Part shown: in pieces, positions 25,054 through 33,798 of the stretch | Layout of the letters: each line of letters starts with the position of its first letter | How positions within the stretch are numbered: position 1 is the first letter of the stretch | Origin: an uncultured Aquimarina sp. | GTDB lineage: Bacteria; Bacteroidota; Bacteroidia; Flavobacteriales; Flavobacteriaceae | Direction: 5' to 3' | NCBI GenBank assembly: GCA_947498775.1 | Contig: CANMLL010000001.1 | Span: forward strand, 62,001-126,000 | DNA length: 64,000 nt | Made by a program: the position numbers and the translations under genes | The notes under the pieces: model-generated | Told to the model about the DNA's origin: nothing | The model's database searches: none | Seen by the model: the letters and a program-made list of their open reading frames with translations, nothing else

Positions 25054-26685
25054 ATGTGCGAGACAAACCACAATCCAAATATAAAATTAGATAAAGAAGG
25101 TAATTGTAATACCGACGAACATAAAACATGGAACAGAAGATCTTTTCTGCAGGCCCTAGGCCTTGTAGGAGGAGGATCGATGATGTTGGCAAATACACCA
25201 CTTTCTGTTTCAAGACCTTCTCCATTATCGATTGCATTAAGCCAATCTGTAAATGAAAACATTCTCATTCTTGTAAGACTGCAAGGTGGTAATGATGGTT
25301 TCAATACAATAATACCGGTATATGATTATGACGTATATGCCAATGCAAGACCTTTGATAAGAATACCTCCCAGTGAATTTATTAATCTGAATGACGACTA
25401 TGCAATGCCTAAGCCCATGAATAAGCTTGAAGGCGTTTGGGGTGAAGGACAAATGAAAGTTGTTCATGGAGTAGGATACGAAAGCTCGTCCTTATCCCAT
25501 TTCAAAGGATCTGATATTTATGCCAATACCAATCTTTTAGAAGATGATCGAACCGGTTTTATGGGGAGATATTTTGGAGAAATTTATCCTGACTATTTTT
25601 TTAATCCGCCTCCAAGTCCTCCTTCTATTCAGATAGGAAGTATAGGAAACCTGGTTTTTAAAGGTCCTGAAAGTGATTATTCTTTTGCCGTTTCTGATCC
25701 AAGGAGACTATTACAGATTATAGAAAATGAAACATTCTATAATCTTGATGGAGTTGATGAAAACTGTACTTACGGAGAGAAACTGAGATTTTTAAGAGAA
25801 GCAACCAATACAACGTTCGATTATGCTGATGTAATAAGTGCAGCCTACGAAAGATCAAGTGCCTATGAAGGATATCTAGACGATAGTCTGGGAAGACAAT
25901 TCAGTATTATTTCTCGATTAATCAAAGGAGGCTTGGGAACCAAAGTATATCTCGTGACTCTAGGTGGATTTGACACACATAATAATCAAACGCAAAGGCA
26001 CCAACAATTGCTTACCTCATTCTCTGAAGCAATCAGTACTTTCTATGCCGACCTTACTGCTGCCGGCTGGGACGATAAGGTGCTATCTATGACAATGTCT
26101 GAGTTTGGTAGAAGGTTTAGAGAAAATGGATCCCTGGGAACCGATCATGGTACTGCAGCGCCAACCATGTTTTTTGGAACTGGTCTTAACGGAAATGGTT
26201 TTGTAGGAGAGCATCCGGATTTAAATAACCTTACCAGAGGCGGAAACGTAACGAATACTATGGATTTTAGACAGGTATACGCTACGGTTATGAAAGATTG
26301 GTTATGTATAGACGAAGGTTTGGTAGGAAGATCTTTATTGGATTCCGACGGAGGCCCTTTTGAATCACTGGATCTAGGATTTAATTGTTCTGGTACCAAT
26401 CCTAATATTCCAACTGATGGAGAAGGTTTGACACATATCCCTACCTATAGCGATAGCCAGACTTTTATCAACATCGTTACTCCACAGACGACACATGTCG
26501 ATGTTGCCTTATTTAATGTAGTTGGTCAAAAAGTAGCAACCCTGGCAAACGAAATGCTCATGGAGGGAGTGGATATGGTGATAAACGTCAAGGAGTCTGC
26601 AAATACCCGATTGAGTACCGGTCCTTATGTATATCAGATTAAAACAAATAATGGCGATTACAGCAAGTCAATTATAATCTCTTAG
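25054..26685 (+). CDS. DUF1501 protein with Tat signal and T9SS sorting domain
   Basis: The 543-residue protein belongs to the sulfatase-like/alkaline-phosphatase superfold family DUF1501. Residues 27-55 hold a Tat signal (NRRSFLQALGLVGGGSMML). The core includes VRLQGGNDGFNTIIP, LVTLGGFDTHNNQ, TMSEFGRRFRENG and GTDHGTAAPTMFFG. The last 75 residues (VDVALFNVVGQKVATLA ... GPYVYQIKTNNG) are a type A T9SS C-terminal sorting domain. The protein should be folded before inner-membrane export and then pass the outer membrane through the T9SS. It is operon partner of the DUF1800 gene, 7 bp apart. Confidence 0.92.
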   Translation: MCETNHNPNIKLDKEGNCNTDEHKTWNRRSFLQALGLVGGGSMMLANTPLSVSRPSPLSIALSQSVNENILILVRLQGGNDGFNTIIPVYDYDVYANARPLIRIPPSEFINLNDDYAMPKPMNKLEGVWGEGQMKVVHGVGYESSSLSHFKGSDIYANTNLLEDDRTGFMGRYFGEIYPDYFFNPPPSPPSIQIGSIGNLVFKGPESDYSFAVSDPRRLLQIIENETFYNLDGVDENCTYGEKLRFLREATNTTFDYADVISAAYERSSAYEGYLDDSLGRQFSIISRLIKGGLGTKVYLVTLGGFDTHNNQTQRHQQLLTSFSEAISTFYADLTAAGWDDKVLSMTMSEFGRRFRENGSLGTDHGTAAPTMFFGTGLNGNGFVGEHPDLNNLTRGGNVTNTMDFRQVYATVMKDWLCIDEGLVGRSLLDSDGGPFESLDLGFNCSGTNPNIPTDGEGLTHIPTYSDSQTFINIVTPQTTHVDVALFNVVGQKVATLANEMLMEGVDMVINVKESANTRLSTGPYVYQIKTNNGDYSKSIIIS

Positions 26686-26698
26686 ATTAGTTAATGAT

Positions 26699-26747
26699 AT
26701 AACCACTAGAAAATCCTAAAATATTTGGGACCACTAGTGGTTATGTT
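26699..26747 (+). terminator. Terminator after the DUF1800/DUF1501 operon
   Basis: ATAACCACTAG at 26699-26709 pairs with CTAGTGGTTAT at 26734-26744, followed by a short T-run. Confidence 0.75.
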
Positions 26748-26763
26748 TTGCAGCTGTTTTTAT

Positions 26764-26771
26764 TACCTTTG
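26764..26771 (+). promoter_or_regulatory. -7 box of metG
   Basis: TACCTTTG fits TAnnTTTG and lies 20 nt before the ATG at 26792. It excludes the GTG at 26771 as the start, since that would be inside the promoter. Confidence 0.5.
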
Positions 26772-26791
26772 TGCCTTTATTTTTAAGATTT

Positions 26792-28861
26792 ATGAGCACC
26801 ACCAAGGGACGATATACTATTACAGCCGCATTACCATATACAAATGGTCCAATTCACATAGGTCATTTGGCAGGAGTTTATGTGCCGGCAGATATTTATT
26901 CACGCTATCTTAGAATTACTGGCAATGATGTCTTGTTTATCTGTGGTAGTGATGAGCACGGTGCTGCAATCCCAATGCGAGCCAAAAAAGAAGGGGTATC
27001 TCCGCAGGTTATTATTGATAAATATCATACAATCATCAAAAGATCTTTTGATGATTTCGGGATTTCATTTGATAATTACTCCAGAACCTCTGCTGCTATT
27101 CATCACGAAACTGCGTCAGCGTTTTTCAAGAAACTATACAAGGATGGTAAGTTTATCGAAGAGACCTCAGAACAATTATATGACCCCGAAGCCAAACAGT
27201 TTCTTGCTGATCGATTTGTGATAGGCACTTGTCCTAAATGTGGAAACGAGGAAGCCTATGGAGATCAATGCGAAAACTGTGGAAGCTCGCTTAACGCAAC
27301 AGATCTTATCCATCCAAAATCTACAATTTCGGGGGCAAAACCAATATTGAAGAAAACCAAACACTGGTATTTACCTTTGGACCAATATGAAGGTTTTTTG
27401 AAAGAATGGATCTTAAAAGGGCATAAAAAAGATTGGAAAACCAATGTATACGGTCAGATTAAATCATGGGTAGACGATGGATTGCGACCACGTGCCGTAA
27501 CCCGAGATCTAGACTGGGGGATTCCCGTTCCTGTAGAAGGTGCAGAAGGCAAAGTTTTGTATGTCTGGTTTGATGCGCCCATTGGTTACATTTCTTCAAG
27601 CAAAGAATGGGCAGCAAGAGAAGGAAAAGATTGGGAACCCTACTGGAAAGATAAAGATACCAAGCTGGTGCATTTTATCGGAAAGGATAATATCGTTTTT
27701 CACTGTATTATTTTTCCGAGTATGTTAAAAGCCGAAGGGAGTTATGTGTTGCCCGAAAACGTACCGGCCAATGAGTTTTTGAACCTTGAAGGTAATAAGC
27801 TTTCTACCTCAAAAAATTGGGCAGTGTGGTTGCATGAATACCTCGAAGAGTTTCCGGAAAAGCAGGATGTACTGCGTTATGCGCTCACAGCCAATGCGCC
27901 AGAAACCAAGGACAATGATTTTACCTGGAAAGATTTCCAAGCTCGTAATAACAATGAGTTGGTGGCCATTTTTGGCAACTTTATTAATAGAGTTGTTGTG
28001 CTTACCAATAAATATTATGATGGTATTGTTCCTGTACCCGGAGAGTTTTCTGAAATTGATCTACAAACATTAACCGAACTCAAAGCGTATCCGGCTGTGA
28101 TTTCTAGTTCTATCGAACGCTATCGATTTAGAGAAGCCAGCCAGGAATTAATGAATGTCTCACGATTAGGAAATAAATATCTGGCAGACGAAGAGCCATG
28201 GAAAACGATTAAAACAGACGAACAACGTACAAAAACGGTACTATTTGTCGCTTTGCAAATCGCTTCAGCTTTAGCCACCTTATCAGAGCCGTTTTTACCT
28301 TTTACTAGTACTAAGTTGAAATCAATCCTTTGTCATTCCAGACTTGATCTGGAGTGCACTTGGAATGAAATAGCATCAAAAGAAGTAGTCCTTCCATCAG
28401 GACACCAAATCGAAAAAGGAGAATTGTTATTTTCAAAAATTGAAGATACCGAAATTCAGAAACAACTAGACAAATTGGAAGCTACGAAAAAAGCCAACCT
28501 AGCAGAAAACAAAGTGGTAGAACCACAAAAAGACACTGCAACTTTTGAAGATTTTACAAAGCTTGACATTCGTGTAGGCACCATTGTCGAAGCCGAAAAA
28601 ATGCCGAAGGCCAAAAAACTTTTGGTTCTTAAAGTTGATACCGGAATTAATACCAGGACAATCGTTTCGGGCATTGCAGAACATTTTGCTCCTGAAGAGG
28701 TCGTTGGTAAAAAGGTAACCGTTTTGGTGAATCTTGCCCCCAGAAAACTACGTGGTGTAGAAAGTGAGGGTATGATCCTTATGACTGAAACCCCAGAGGG
28801 GAAATTGGTGTTTTTAAATCCTGATGAGGATGGTGTGAATTCTGGTGCAGTCGTTAGCTAA
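26792..28861 (+). CDS. metG: Methionyl-tRNA synthetase with C-terminal tRNA-binding domain
   Basis: The 689-residue class I synthetase charges tRNA-Met. Motifs are HIGH at 22-25 ([10 protein letters not shown]), a zinc knuckle with CPKC and CENC at about 146-163, and KLSTS near 335 in place of KMSKS. An anticodon-binding helical domain follows, and residues from about 584 form a Trbp111/EMAP-like tRNA-binding domain ([20 protein letters not shown]). Codons around 514-527 ([13 protein letters not shown]) coincide with a palindromic genomic repeat inserted in frame in the linker, an addition not expected in the family. The catalytic core is intact. The HDAC-like gene begins 5 bp downstream. Confidence 0.96.
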   Translation: MSTTKGRYTITAALPYTNGPIHIGHLAGVYVPADIYSRYLRITGNDVLFICGSDEHGAAIPMRAKKEGVSPQVIIDKYHTIIKRSFDDFGISFDNYSRTSAAIHHETASAFFKKLYKDGKFIEETSEQLYDPEAKQFLADRFVIGTCPKCGNEEAYGDQCENCGSSLNATDLIHPKSTISGAKPILKKTKHWYLPLDQYEGFLKEWILKGHKKDWKTNVYGQIKSWVDDGLRPRAVTRDLDWGIPVPVEGAEGKVLYVWFDAPIGYISSSKEWAAREGKDWEPYWKDKDTKLVHFIGKDNIVFHCIIFPSMLKAEGSYVLPENVPANEFLNLEGNKLSTSKNWAVWLHEYLEEFPEKQDVLRYALTANAPETKDNDFTWKDFQARNNNELVAIFGNFINRVVVLTNKYYDGIVPVPGEFSEIDLQTLTELKAYPAVISSSIERYRFREASQELMNVSRLGNKYLADEEPWKTIKTDEQRTKTVLFVALQIASALATLSEPFLPFTSTKLKSILCHSRLDLECTWNEIASKEVVLPSGHQIEKGELLFSKIEDTEIQKQLDKLEATKKANLAENKVVEPQKDTATFEDFTKLDIRVGTIVEAEKMPKAKKLLVLKVDTGINTRTIVSGIAEHFAPEEVVGKKVTVLVNLAPRKLRGVESEGMILMTETPEGKLVFLNPDEDGVNSGAVVS
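28333..28368 (+). repeat. Palindromic repeat inside metG
   Basis: GTCATTCCAGACTTGATCTG and the following GG...TGGAATGA form nested inverted repeats (CATTCCA / TGGAATG and CCAGA / TCTGG). It matches the left half of the element at 54463-54543. It is read in frame as part of the MetG linker. Confidence 0.7.
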
Positions 28862-28866
28862 TCCAA

Positions 28867-29769
28867 ATGCTCAAAATAGCATACCATCCAATCTATACGC
28901 ATCCATTGCCCGAAGGGCACAGATTCCCGATGATCAAATATGAGTTGTTACCCAAACAACTTATGCACGAGGGTACGTGTATCGAGGATAATTTCTTTAC
29001 ACCAGATATTCCAGATCCAATGCTTATTTTGGAAGTACATACGCAAGAGTATTATGAAAACCTTCTAGAGCTTTCTTTAGATCCCAAAGCAGCCAGAAAA
29101 ATTGGATTTCCTTTATCAAAAGCACTGGTTGATCGTGAAGTTATCATTGCCGATGGCACCATAAAGGCTTCAGATTATGCTTTGAAACATGGTATTGCTA
29201 TGAATATCGCCGGCGGTACGCATCATGCCTATACCAATCGAGGCGAAGCCTTTTGTCTGCTCAATGATCAAGCTATCGGAGCACGGTATCTTTTACAAAA
29301 AGAATTAGTAAGCAATATTTTAATTGTAGATTTAGATGTGCATCAAGGTAATGGCACCGCAGAGATTTTCGAAGATGATAATGCTGTCTTTACCTTTTCA
29401 ATGCATGGTGCCAATAACTATCCGTTTAAAAAAGAAAAATCTGATCTGGATATCGAACTCCCAAATCAAACTAGCGACCAGGAATACCTTAAAATTCTAA
29501 AAAACATTCTTCCTAAGCTTATAGAAGATCGACAACCTGATTTTATTTATTACTTGTGCGGTGTAGATATCCTAAGTACTGATAAATTAGGAACGTTGGG
29601 TTGTACCATTACAGGTTGTAAAGAACGAGATCGATTTGTACTACAAAGCTGTAAAGATCTTGATATCCCAATAATGTGTTCTATGGGGGGTGGGTATTCT
29701 CCGGATATTAAAACGATTGTAGAAGCGCATGCCAATACGTTTAGGTTGGCACAAGATATTTTCTTCTGA
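28867..29769 (+). CDS. Histone-deacetylase-like amidohydrolase
   Basis: This 300-residue member of the arginase/HDAC fold has GGTHHAYTNRGEAFCLLND (paired His), ILIVDLDVHQGNGTAEIF (zinc Asp and His) and YYLCGVDILSTDKLG (second zinc Asp). Bacterial members deacetylate small molecules such as acetylpolyamines or acetoin-related compounds, or may be protein deacetylases. The substrate cannot be predicted. It starts 5 bp after metG and is co-transcribed with it. Confidence 0.93.
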   Translation: MLKIAYHPIYTHPLPEGHRFPMIKYELLPKQLMHEGTCIEDNFFTPDIPDPMLILEVHTQEYYENLLELSLDPKAARKIGFPLSKALVDREVIIADGTIKASDYALKHGIAMNIAGGTHHAYTNRGEAFCLLNDQAIGARYLLQKELVSNILIVDLDVHQGNGTAEIFEDDNAVFTFSMHGANNYPFKKEKSDLDIELPNQTSDQEYLKILKNILPKLIEDRQPDFIYYLCGVDILSTDKLGTLGCTITGCKERDRFVLQSCKDLDIPIMCSMGGGYSPDIKTIVEAHANTFRLAQDIFF

Positions 29770-29782
29770 AAAGATTTAATCG

Positions 29783-29811
29783 TTTGTAAACGGATATTTA
29801 TTGTATATTCG
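29783..29811 (+). promoter_or_regulatory. Promoter of the zinc-ribbon gene
   Basis: TTTG at 29783-29786 and TATATTCG at 29804-29811, 17 nt apart; one base from the TAnnTTTG consensus. It lies 20 nt before the ATG. Confidence 0.5.
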
Positions 29812-29831
29812 AAATTCAAATATTTAACTAA

Positions 29832-30179
29832 ATGCAAAAAGAGTGTCCCGTATGCGGCAACAAAATTATTGGCCGTGTAGATAAAAAATTCTGTAGTGAC
29901 TATTGCCGCAATGCATTCAATAATCAATTGAATAAGGATAGTAAAAACCTGGTTCGCAATATCAATAATTTGTTACGTAAAAACTATCGTATTCTTGGAG
30001 AGTTAAACCCAAAAGACAAGACCAAAACTACCAAAACGAAGTTAATTGCAAAGGGGTTTAATTTTCAGCATTTTACCAGTATTTATACCACAAAAAGTGG
30101 CACCATCTACTATTTTGTATATGATCAAGGGTATCTACCTCTTGATAATGATTTTTATGCTCTTGTAAAAAGAAATTAA
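29832..30179 (+). CDS. Small zinc-ribbon protein
   Basis: The 115-residue basic protein starts with a four-cysteine zinc ribbon, CPVC at 5-8 and FCSDYC at 20-25, followed by RNAFNNQ, as in DUF2116-like ribbons. A Lys-rich helix and a C-terminal beta-rich segment (IYTTKSGTIYYFVYDQGYLPL) follow. It is probably a nucleic-acid- or ribosome-associated factor, but that is inference from composition. The gene is monocistronic with its own promoter. Confidence 0.75.
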   Translation: MQKECPVCGNKIIGRVDKKFCSDYCRNAFNNQLNKDSKNLVRNINNLLRKNYRILGELNPKDKTKTTKTKLIAKGFNFQHFTSIYTTKSGTIYYFVYDQGYLPLDNDFYALVKRN

Positions 30180-30210
30180 GTTAGTACTATCATTTTCCTG
30201 TTTTATGCAT

Positions 30211-30230
30211 TATACCATTTCTGATGTTAA
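30211..30230 (+). repeat. Short interspersed repeat (ACCAnTTCTGATGT type)
   Basis: TATACCATTTCTGATGTTAA is a variant of a motif also found at 34433, 43908 and 47495. It lies between the zinc-ribbon gene and arsC. Confidence 0.5.
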
Positions 30231-30280
30231 TTTACCCCTTAAAAATTGTTCTTTTCCGTGTATGCTTCAAAAGTGATGTA

Positions 30281-30715
30281 CTAGGATAAAGCCTTAATCA
30301 CTTTTTCTTGCACAAAATCTTTGCAGTATGCTTTAATTTGATTTCGGGTTTTGGTAAATGCGTCGTGAATTTCTTCTTTGGTGCCATCTACTTTTGAAGG
30401 ATCAAAGAAATTGAAGTGTAATCGTTCTGCTTTACCAGGGAAGAATGGACATCGTTCTTTGGCATTGTCACAAACCGTAAGAATATAGTTAAACTCGATA
30501 TCCAGATATTCGTTGAGGTTATTTGAGGTATGGTTAGAAATATCAATACCGTCTTCCTTCATGAAGGCAATGGCACTCGGGTTTACGCCATGCGTTTCTA
30601 CTCCGGCACTATAAACAGTAACCTGTTCTTGTTCTTTTACAAAATGTTTTAAATAGCCTTCAGCCATTTGACTACGGCAGGAATTTCCGGTACAAAGCAC
30701 TAAAATATTGATCAT
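30281..30715 (-). CDS. arsC: Arsenate reductase / low-molecular-weight phosphatase family
   Basis: The protein of about 144 residues has the PTP-type P-loop CTGNSCRSQ at residues 8-16, followed by MAEGYLK, SAGVETHGVNPSAIAFMKE and VCDNAKERCPFFPG. It is the thioredoxin- or glutaredoxin-coupled arsenate reductase branch; the extra Cys pair (VCDNA and RCPFF) fits the thioredoxin-linked relay. The ATG at 30715 (MINILVLCTG) is preferred to the longer frame. It is last in a cluster with arsR, DUF6428 and an ArsN-like acetyltransferase. A repeat of about 120 bp separates it from the acetyltransferase gene, so its transcription may be partly independent. Confidence 0.9.
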   Translation of the reverse strand: MINILVLCTGNSCRSQMAEGYLKHFVKEQEQVTVYSAGVETHGVNPSAIAFMKEDGIDISNHTSNNLNEYLDIEFNYILTVCDNAKERCPFFPGKAERLHFNFFDPSKVDGTKEEIHDAFTKTRNQIKAYCKDFVQEKVIKALS

Positions 30716-30803
30716 AATTATTTTTTTAGTCATTCCCTTTAAGAAGGGAATCTGGTGTTTTTGTGGTTATGTAATTAATTTACTCGATAATCGAGATTTA
30801 AAT

Positions 30804-30869
30804 GCTCCGAGGCATGCCTCGAAATCAAAAATCAGTTTCTTACAAATGCCTCGTGGGCTTGCCCCGAGG
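30804..30869. repeat. Inverted repeat element overlapping the acetyltransferase 3' end
   Basis: CTCCGAGGCATGCCTCG at 30805-30821 and TGCCTCGTGGGCTTGCCCCG from 30847 are related inverted blocks of GC-rich sequence in an A+T-rich gap. The right block encodes the last residues of the acetyltransferase (EPRGKPTRHL). Confidence 0.6.
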
Positions 30870-31358
30870 TTCTTTACTTCTTTTTTCTAATAGGGTATTA
30901 TCGTACCAAATATCGTTTAATTTTCCAACTTTTTCGCGATACCCGATTTCTCTAAAGCCTAATGACCTATGCAAAGCAATACTAGCTTTGTTTTGAGAGA
31001 AAATACCTGCTTGCAGGGTCCAAAATCCTTCTTTTTCACTTTCTTTAATTAAGTGGGACAAAAGCAATTTTCCTACTCCTAATTTTTGATATTTTGCTGT
31101 TATGTAAATGCTAACTTCTGCCACCCCGATATAAACCTGTCTTTTTGAAGTAGGGGATAAGGCAGCCCAGCCAACAATTGTAGTATCCAAAATTGCTTTT
31201 AATCGACAGGACTGGATATGCAAAGCGTTCCATTTTTCCCAGGAAGGTACTGTGGTTTCAAATGTAGCAATACCAGTATCGATTCCTTCTTTGTATATGC
31301 CTGAAATTTCTGGCCAATCTGATTGGGTAAAAGCTAGTATTTGAATGGTGTCATTCAT
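30840..31358 (-). CDS. PAT/ArsN1-like N-acetyltransferase
   Basis: The protein of about 172 residues is a GNAT of the phosphinothricin acetyltransferase type: YKEGIDTGIATFETTVPSWE, VGWAALSP, AEVSIYITAKYQKLGVGKLL (acetyl-CoA loop), NKASIALHRSLGF and KLNDIWYDNTLLE. In arsenic loci this branch includes ArsN1, which acetylates the organoarsenical antibiotic arsinothricin, and the position between DUF6428 and arsC supports that reading. The ATG at 31358 is chosen because the upstream frame overlaps the DUF6428 gene. The C-terminal tail comes from a genomic repeat and is not part of the conserved fold. Confidence 0.85.
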   Translation of the reverse strand: MNDTIQILAFTQSDWPEISGIYKEGIDTGIATFETTVPSWEKWNALHIQSCRLKAILDTTIVGWAALSPTSKRQVYIGVAEVSIYITAKYQKLGVGKLLLSHLIKESEKEGFWTLQAGIFSQNKASIALHRSLGFREIGYREKVGKLNDIWYDNTLLEKRSKEPRGKPTRHL

Positions 31359-31398
31359 TTGATGTTGATGAGGGTATGAAATAAAGCTAAGCCTTAAT

Positions 31399-31884
31399 TT
31401 AACAACAGCCACTACCAGGAGCGCATGCATTACTATCAGCTTCAACGGTCTCTGGTACGCCACAGGTATCTTTGGCTTTGCAATCTGTAGGTTGCACGGC
31501 AAGTTGTATCACAAGTTGTTCTTCTTTGGCAAGAAAACCTGTAACGTGCAATTGTGTGGTATGGAACATGGCATTTCCGTACTCAATCCTCACCTGCGAA
31601 TCCATTTCATAAGATTTCATTGTCCCAACTTTTCTTAAGATTCCCAGTGCTTTATATGAACTCATATAATCAGGTTTGCCCAGTTCACTTGGACTTTCCC
31701 AAAGCTGAATTATCGTTTCCTTCCAGGAATCTGTTCCTGCTCCGCAGTCAACGGCATCAACAGTCACATGTTTTACTTCTGTAATATGATAATTGGTACC
31801 CACAAGCATGCCAGGGGCATATTCAAATACCAATGATTTGCCTTGATGTTCTGCTAATAGTGTTATAAAGTCTGATGTATTCAT
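31399..31884 (-). CDS. DUF6428 family protein of the arsenic operon
   Basis: The 161-residue protein opens with TSDFITLLAEHQGKSLVFEY and contains TNYHITEVKHVTVDAVDCG and WKETIIQLWES, which I recognise as DUF6428, a Bacteroidota family regularly placed between arsR and arsC. The C-terminal tail is rich in cysteine (DCKAKDTC, NACAPGSGCC), suggesting metalloid or metal binding. The biochemical role is not established. It follows arsR by 27 bp. Confidence 0.85.
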   Translation of the reverse strand: MNTSDFITLLAEHQGKSLVFEYAPGMLVGTNYHITEVKHVTVDAVDCGAGTDSWKETIIQLWESPSELGKPDYMSSYKALGILRKVGTMKSYEMDSQVRIEYGNAMFHTTQLHVTGFLAKEEQLVIQLAVQPTDCKAKDTCGVPETVEADSNACAPGSGCC

Positions 31885-31911
31885 AGTTTTGATAGGTATA
31901 GGCCGCTTTAA

Positions 31912-32235
31912 CTAGCAGCAATTATGTTTTGTTTTATTGAAGAAAGAATTAAGGGATTGTTGTAATTCATTCCATCGATCCAAATCGATACAGTAGCACA
32001 TGCGCTTTCCTTCAATTTCACCTTTAAGAAGTCCAATACTCTTTAATTCTTTGAGGTGTTGAGAAATAGTAGCTTGCGCCAATCCGATTTCTTCTACGAG
32101 ATCATTGCAGATGCATGCATCTTGTTTGCTGATGTATTGTAAAATAGCAATACGGGCAGGATGGCCAAGTATTTTGAAAAACTGAGCCAATTCATTCTGT
32201 CTTTGATCAAATATTTGTGTTTTGGTAATTCCCAT
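31912..32235 (-). CDS. arsR: ArsR/SmtB-family metalloregulator
   Basis: The 107-residue winged-helix repressor has FFKILGHPARIAILQYIS, an alpha-3/alpha-4 region CICNDLVEEIGLAQATISQH, and the wing GLLKGEIEGKRMCYCID. Cysteines at the start of the recognition region (ACIC), in the wing (CYC) and at the C-terminus (NCC) could bind arsenite or another thiophilic ion. It heads the operon with DUF6428, ArsN-like and arsC genes. A near-perfect 16-bp palindrome just upstream (32249-32264) is the probable operator. Confidence 0.92.
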   Translation of the reverse strand: MGITKTQIFDQRQNELAQFFKILGHPARIAILQYISKQDACICNDLVEEIGLAQATISQHLKELKSIGLLKGEIEGKRMCYCIDLDRWNELQQSLNSFFNKTKHNCC

Positions 32236-32248
32236 TTATTATTTATAT

Positions 32249-32264
32249 ATCGCAATATTACGAT
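32249..32264. promoter_or_regulatory. Probable ArsR operator
   Basis: ATCGCAATATTACGAT is palindromic apart from one base pair. It lies 13 nt before the arsR start and overlaps the likely -7 region on the minus strand, so binding would block transcription. Confidence 0.7.
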
Positions 32265-32278
32265 AATAAATTAAATGG

Positions 32279-32309
32279 AAAAAGCCAGAAATAGATTTTC
32301 TGACTTTTT
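32279..32309 (-). terminator. Terminator of the TM2-protein gene
   Basis: AAAAAGCCAGAAA and TTTCTGACTTTTT pair around a 5-nt loop. The A-run on the plus strand supplies the U-tract for the minus-strand transcript. Confidence 0.7.
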
Positions 32310-32316
32310 TAACGTT

Positions 32317-32688
32317 TTAGAACCAAGGTTTCTTACCTGCTTGATAGGTCTGATAGAATTCTTCGTCGGATTTTGTGAGATACATAATCCCTTCGATAAC
32401 ACCCACGATCCATGAGATCGAAGAAGTGATCCCACATGTAAAGATTCCCAGTAAACCTAAAACCAGCATGATAACACCTTCTTTAGTATATCCTAATATA
32501 AATTTATGAATACCGAGAGTTCCTAAAATTATTCCAAGAATTCCTGCCAGCATTTTTTTGTTATCCTGAGAACCTAGTACTTCTTTGGCTCCTTCGGCAA
32601 AATCGCTAGCAGTTTCTTTTACATTTTCTGCAGCCTCTTCGGCTCCTTTTTTGATGTCATCTCCCAGATTGTTGTTTTCTTCGCTCAT
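32317..32688 (-). CDS. TM2-domain membrane protein
   Basis: The 123-residue protein has an acidic N-terminal helix (about 1-42, LGDDIKKGAEEAAENVKETA) and then a TM2 domain: two membrane helices, LAGILGIILGTLGIHKFILG and EGVIMLVLGLLGIFTCGI, with a third hydrophobic stretch ending IEGIMYL. TM2 domains are found in many small bacterial membrane proteins of unknown function. It is monocistronic. Confidence 0.9.
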   Translation of the reverse strand: MSEENNNLGDDIKKGAEEAAENVKETASDFAEGAKEVLGSQDNKKMLAGILGIILGTLGIHKFILGYTKEGVIMLVLGLLGIFTCGITSSISWIVGVIEGIMYLTKSDEEFYQTYQAGKKPWF

Positions 32689-32748
32689 GTTGTTTAATTA
32701 ATTAATTTCAAGAAAAATACAAAAAAAATACTTTAGAAATTAGTCTTC

Positions 32749-33135
32749 CTATAAAAAAGCTTGATCTACAGGTTCCCAAAGTTCGATTTTGTTTCCTTCG
32801 GGGTCTACAATCCATCCAAATTTTCCGTATTCATGTTCTTCTACTTCTCCTACAATGGTTACGCCTTCTTTTTTGAGTTCTTCAAGCAATTCGATAAGAT
32901 TTTCTACCCTGAAATTCATCATAAACTCCTTTTTGCTGGGCGCAAAATAGGTGGTGTCGTCGTTAAAAGGACTCCATTGGGTAGCGCAATCATTACCTGC
33001 TGCGTCTTTCCACCAAAACGTGCATCCATAATCATCTACCGGAAGACCCAGATGTTTGCCATACCACTCTTTTGTTGCTTTTGGATCTTTGGTTTTGAAG
33101 AAGAAACCTCCTAGTCCTGTTACTCTGTTTTTCAT
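32749..33135 (-). CDS. VOC/glyoxalase-family protein
   Basis: The 128-residue protein is a vicinal-oxygen-chelate domain built of two beta-alpha-beta-beta-beta units: GLGGFFFKTKDPKATKEWYG at the start and YGKFGWIVDPEGNKIELWEP at the end. The terminal Glu in KIELWEP is the usual metal ligand. The reaction is unknown; members include glyoxalases, dioxygenases and antibiotic-binding proteins. Confidence 0.9.
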   Translation of the reverse strand: MKNRVTGLGGFFFKTKDPKATKEWYGKHLGLPVDDYGCTFWWKDAAGNDCATQWSPFNDDTTYFAPSKKEFMMNFRVENLIELLEELKKEGVTIVGEVEEHEYGKFGWIVDPEGNKIELWEPVDQAFL

Positions 33136-33321
33136 GATAGATTATTTAATGTTTTGATTAAACCCGGTTTACATTAGAACTTCGCTATTAGGGTTTAAAA
33201 TTATTTCAAAAACACGTATTGTGTATTATGGTCGCATTGAACCGAATCAAAATGTAATACGAATCTTTTTGTGAATTATCTCTCTATTTCTCGCGGTGAG
33301 AGATCTTTCTGATACGCAACC

Positions 33322-33780
33322 TTATTTCTTTTTCACGTTACTTTCGTACATAGTTATCCACTCTTGCACGGTTAATTTTGTAGCTAATTCACCTATTAAC
33401 TTTATAGGAATTTGATCTATTTTCTTAAAACGAATACAACTTTTACCCATGTCTAATTTGGTTTTAACATACTTTGGATATTCACCAACAAACCAATTCA
33501 TAAGTTCTTTATCGGCATAAATACCACTGTGATATACGGCAATAAAATTCTTTTGCGAGGCAATATTCATAAAGGGCAGTGGTAGTTTGGGATTGCAATG
33601 ATACCCGTCTGGATAAATTTTGTGGGGTACCACATATCCGATCATTCCGTAATTTATTTCTTCAGAAAACCCTTTAGGGAGATTGTCCTTGATTACTTTT
33701 CTAAGAGCGCTCATCGCGGGTTGTCGTTCTTTGGGGATTGCTTTTATATATTCATCGGGTGTGTTGGCTTTATATTGCAT
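33322..33780 (-). CDS. DUF1801 (YdhG-like) protein
   Basis: The 152-residue protein fits DUF1801: TPDEYIKAIPKERQPAMSAL, EEINYGMIGYVVP, FMNIASQKNFIAVYHSGIY and CIRFKKIDQIPIKLIGEL. This small alpha/beta fold, resembling iron-chaperone-like YdhG proteins, has no proven role here. It precedes the VOC gene on the same strand with a gap of about 190 bp. Confidence 0.88.
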   Translation of the reverse strand: MQYKANTPDEYIKAIPKERQPAMSALRKVIKDNLPKGFSEEINYGMIGYVVPHKIYPDGYHCNPKLPLPFMNIASQKNFIAVYHSGIYADKELMNWFVGEYPKYVKTKLDMGKSCIRFKKIDQIPIKLIGELATKLTVQEWITMYESNVKKK

Positions 33781-33798
33781 GATACTTTTGGTTTTGAT

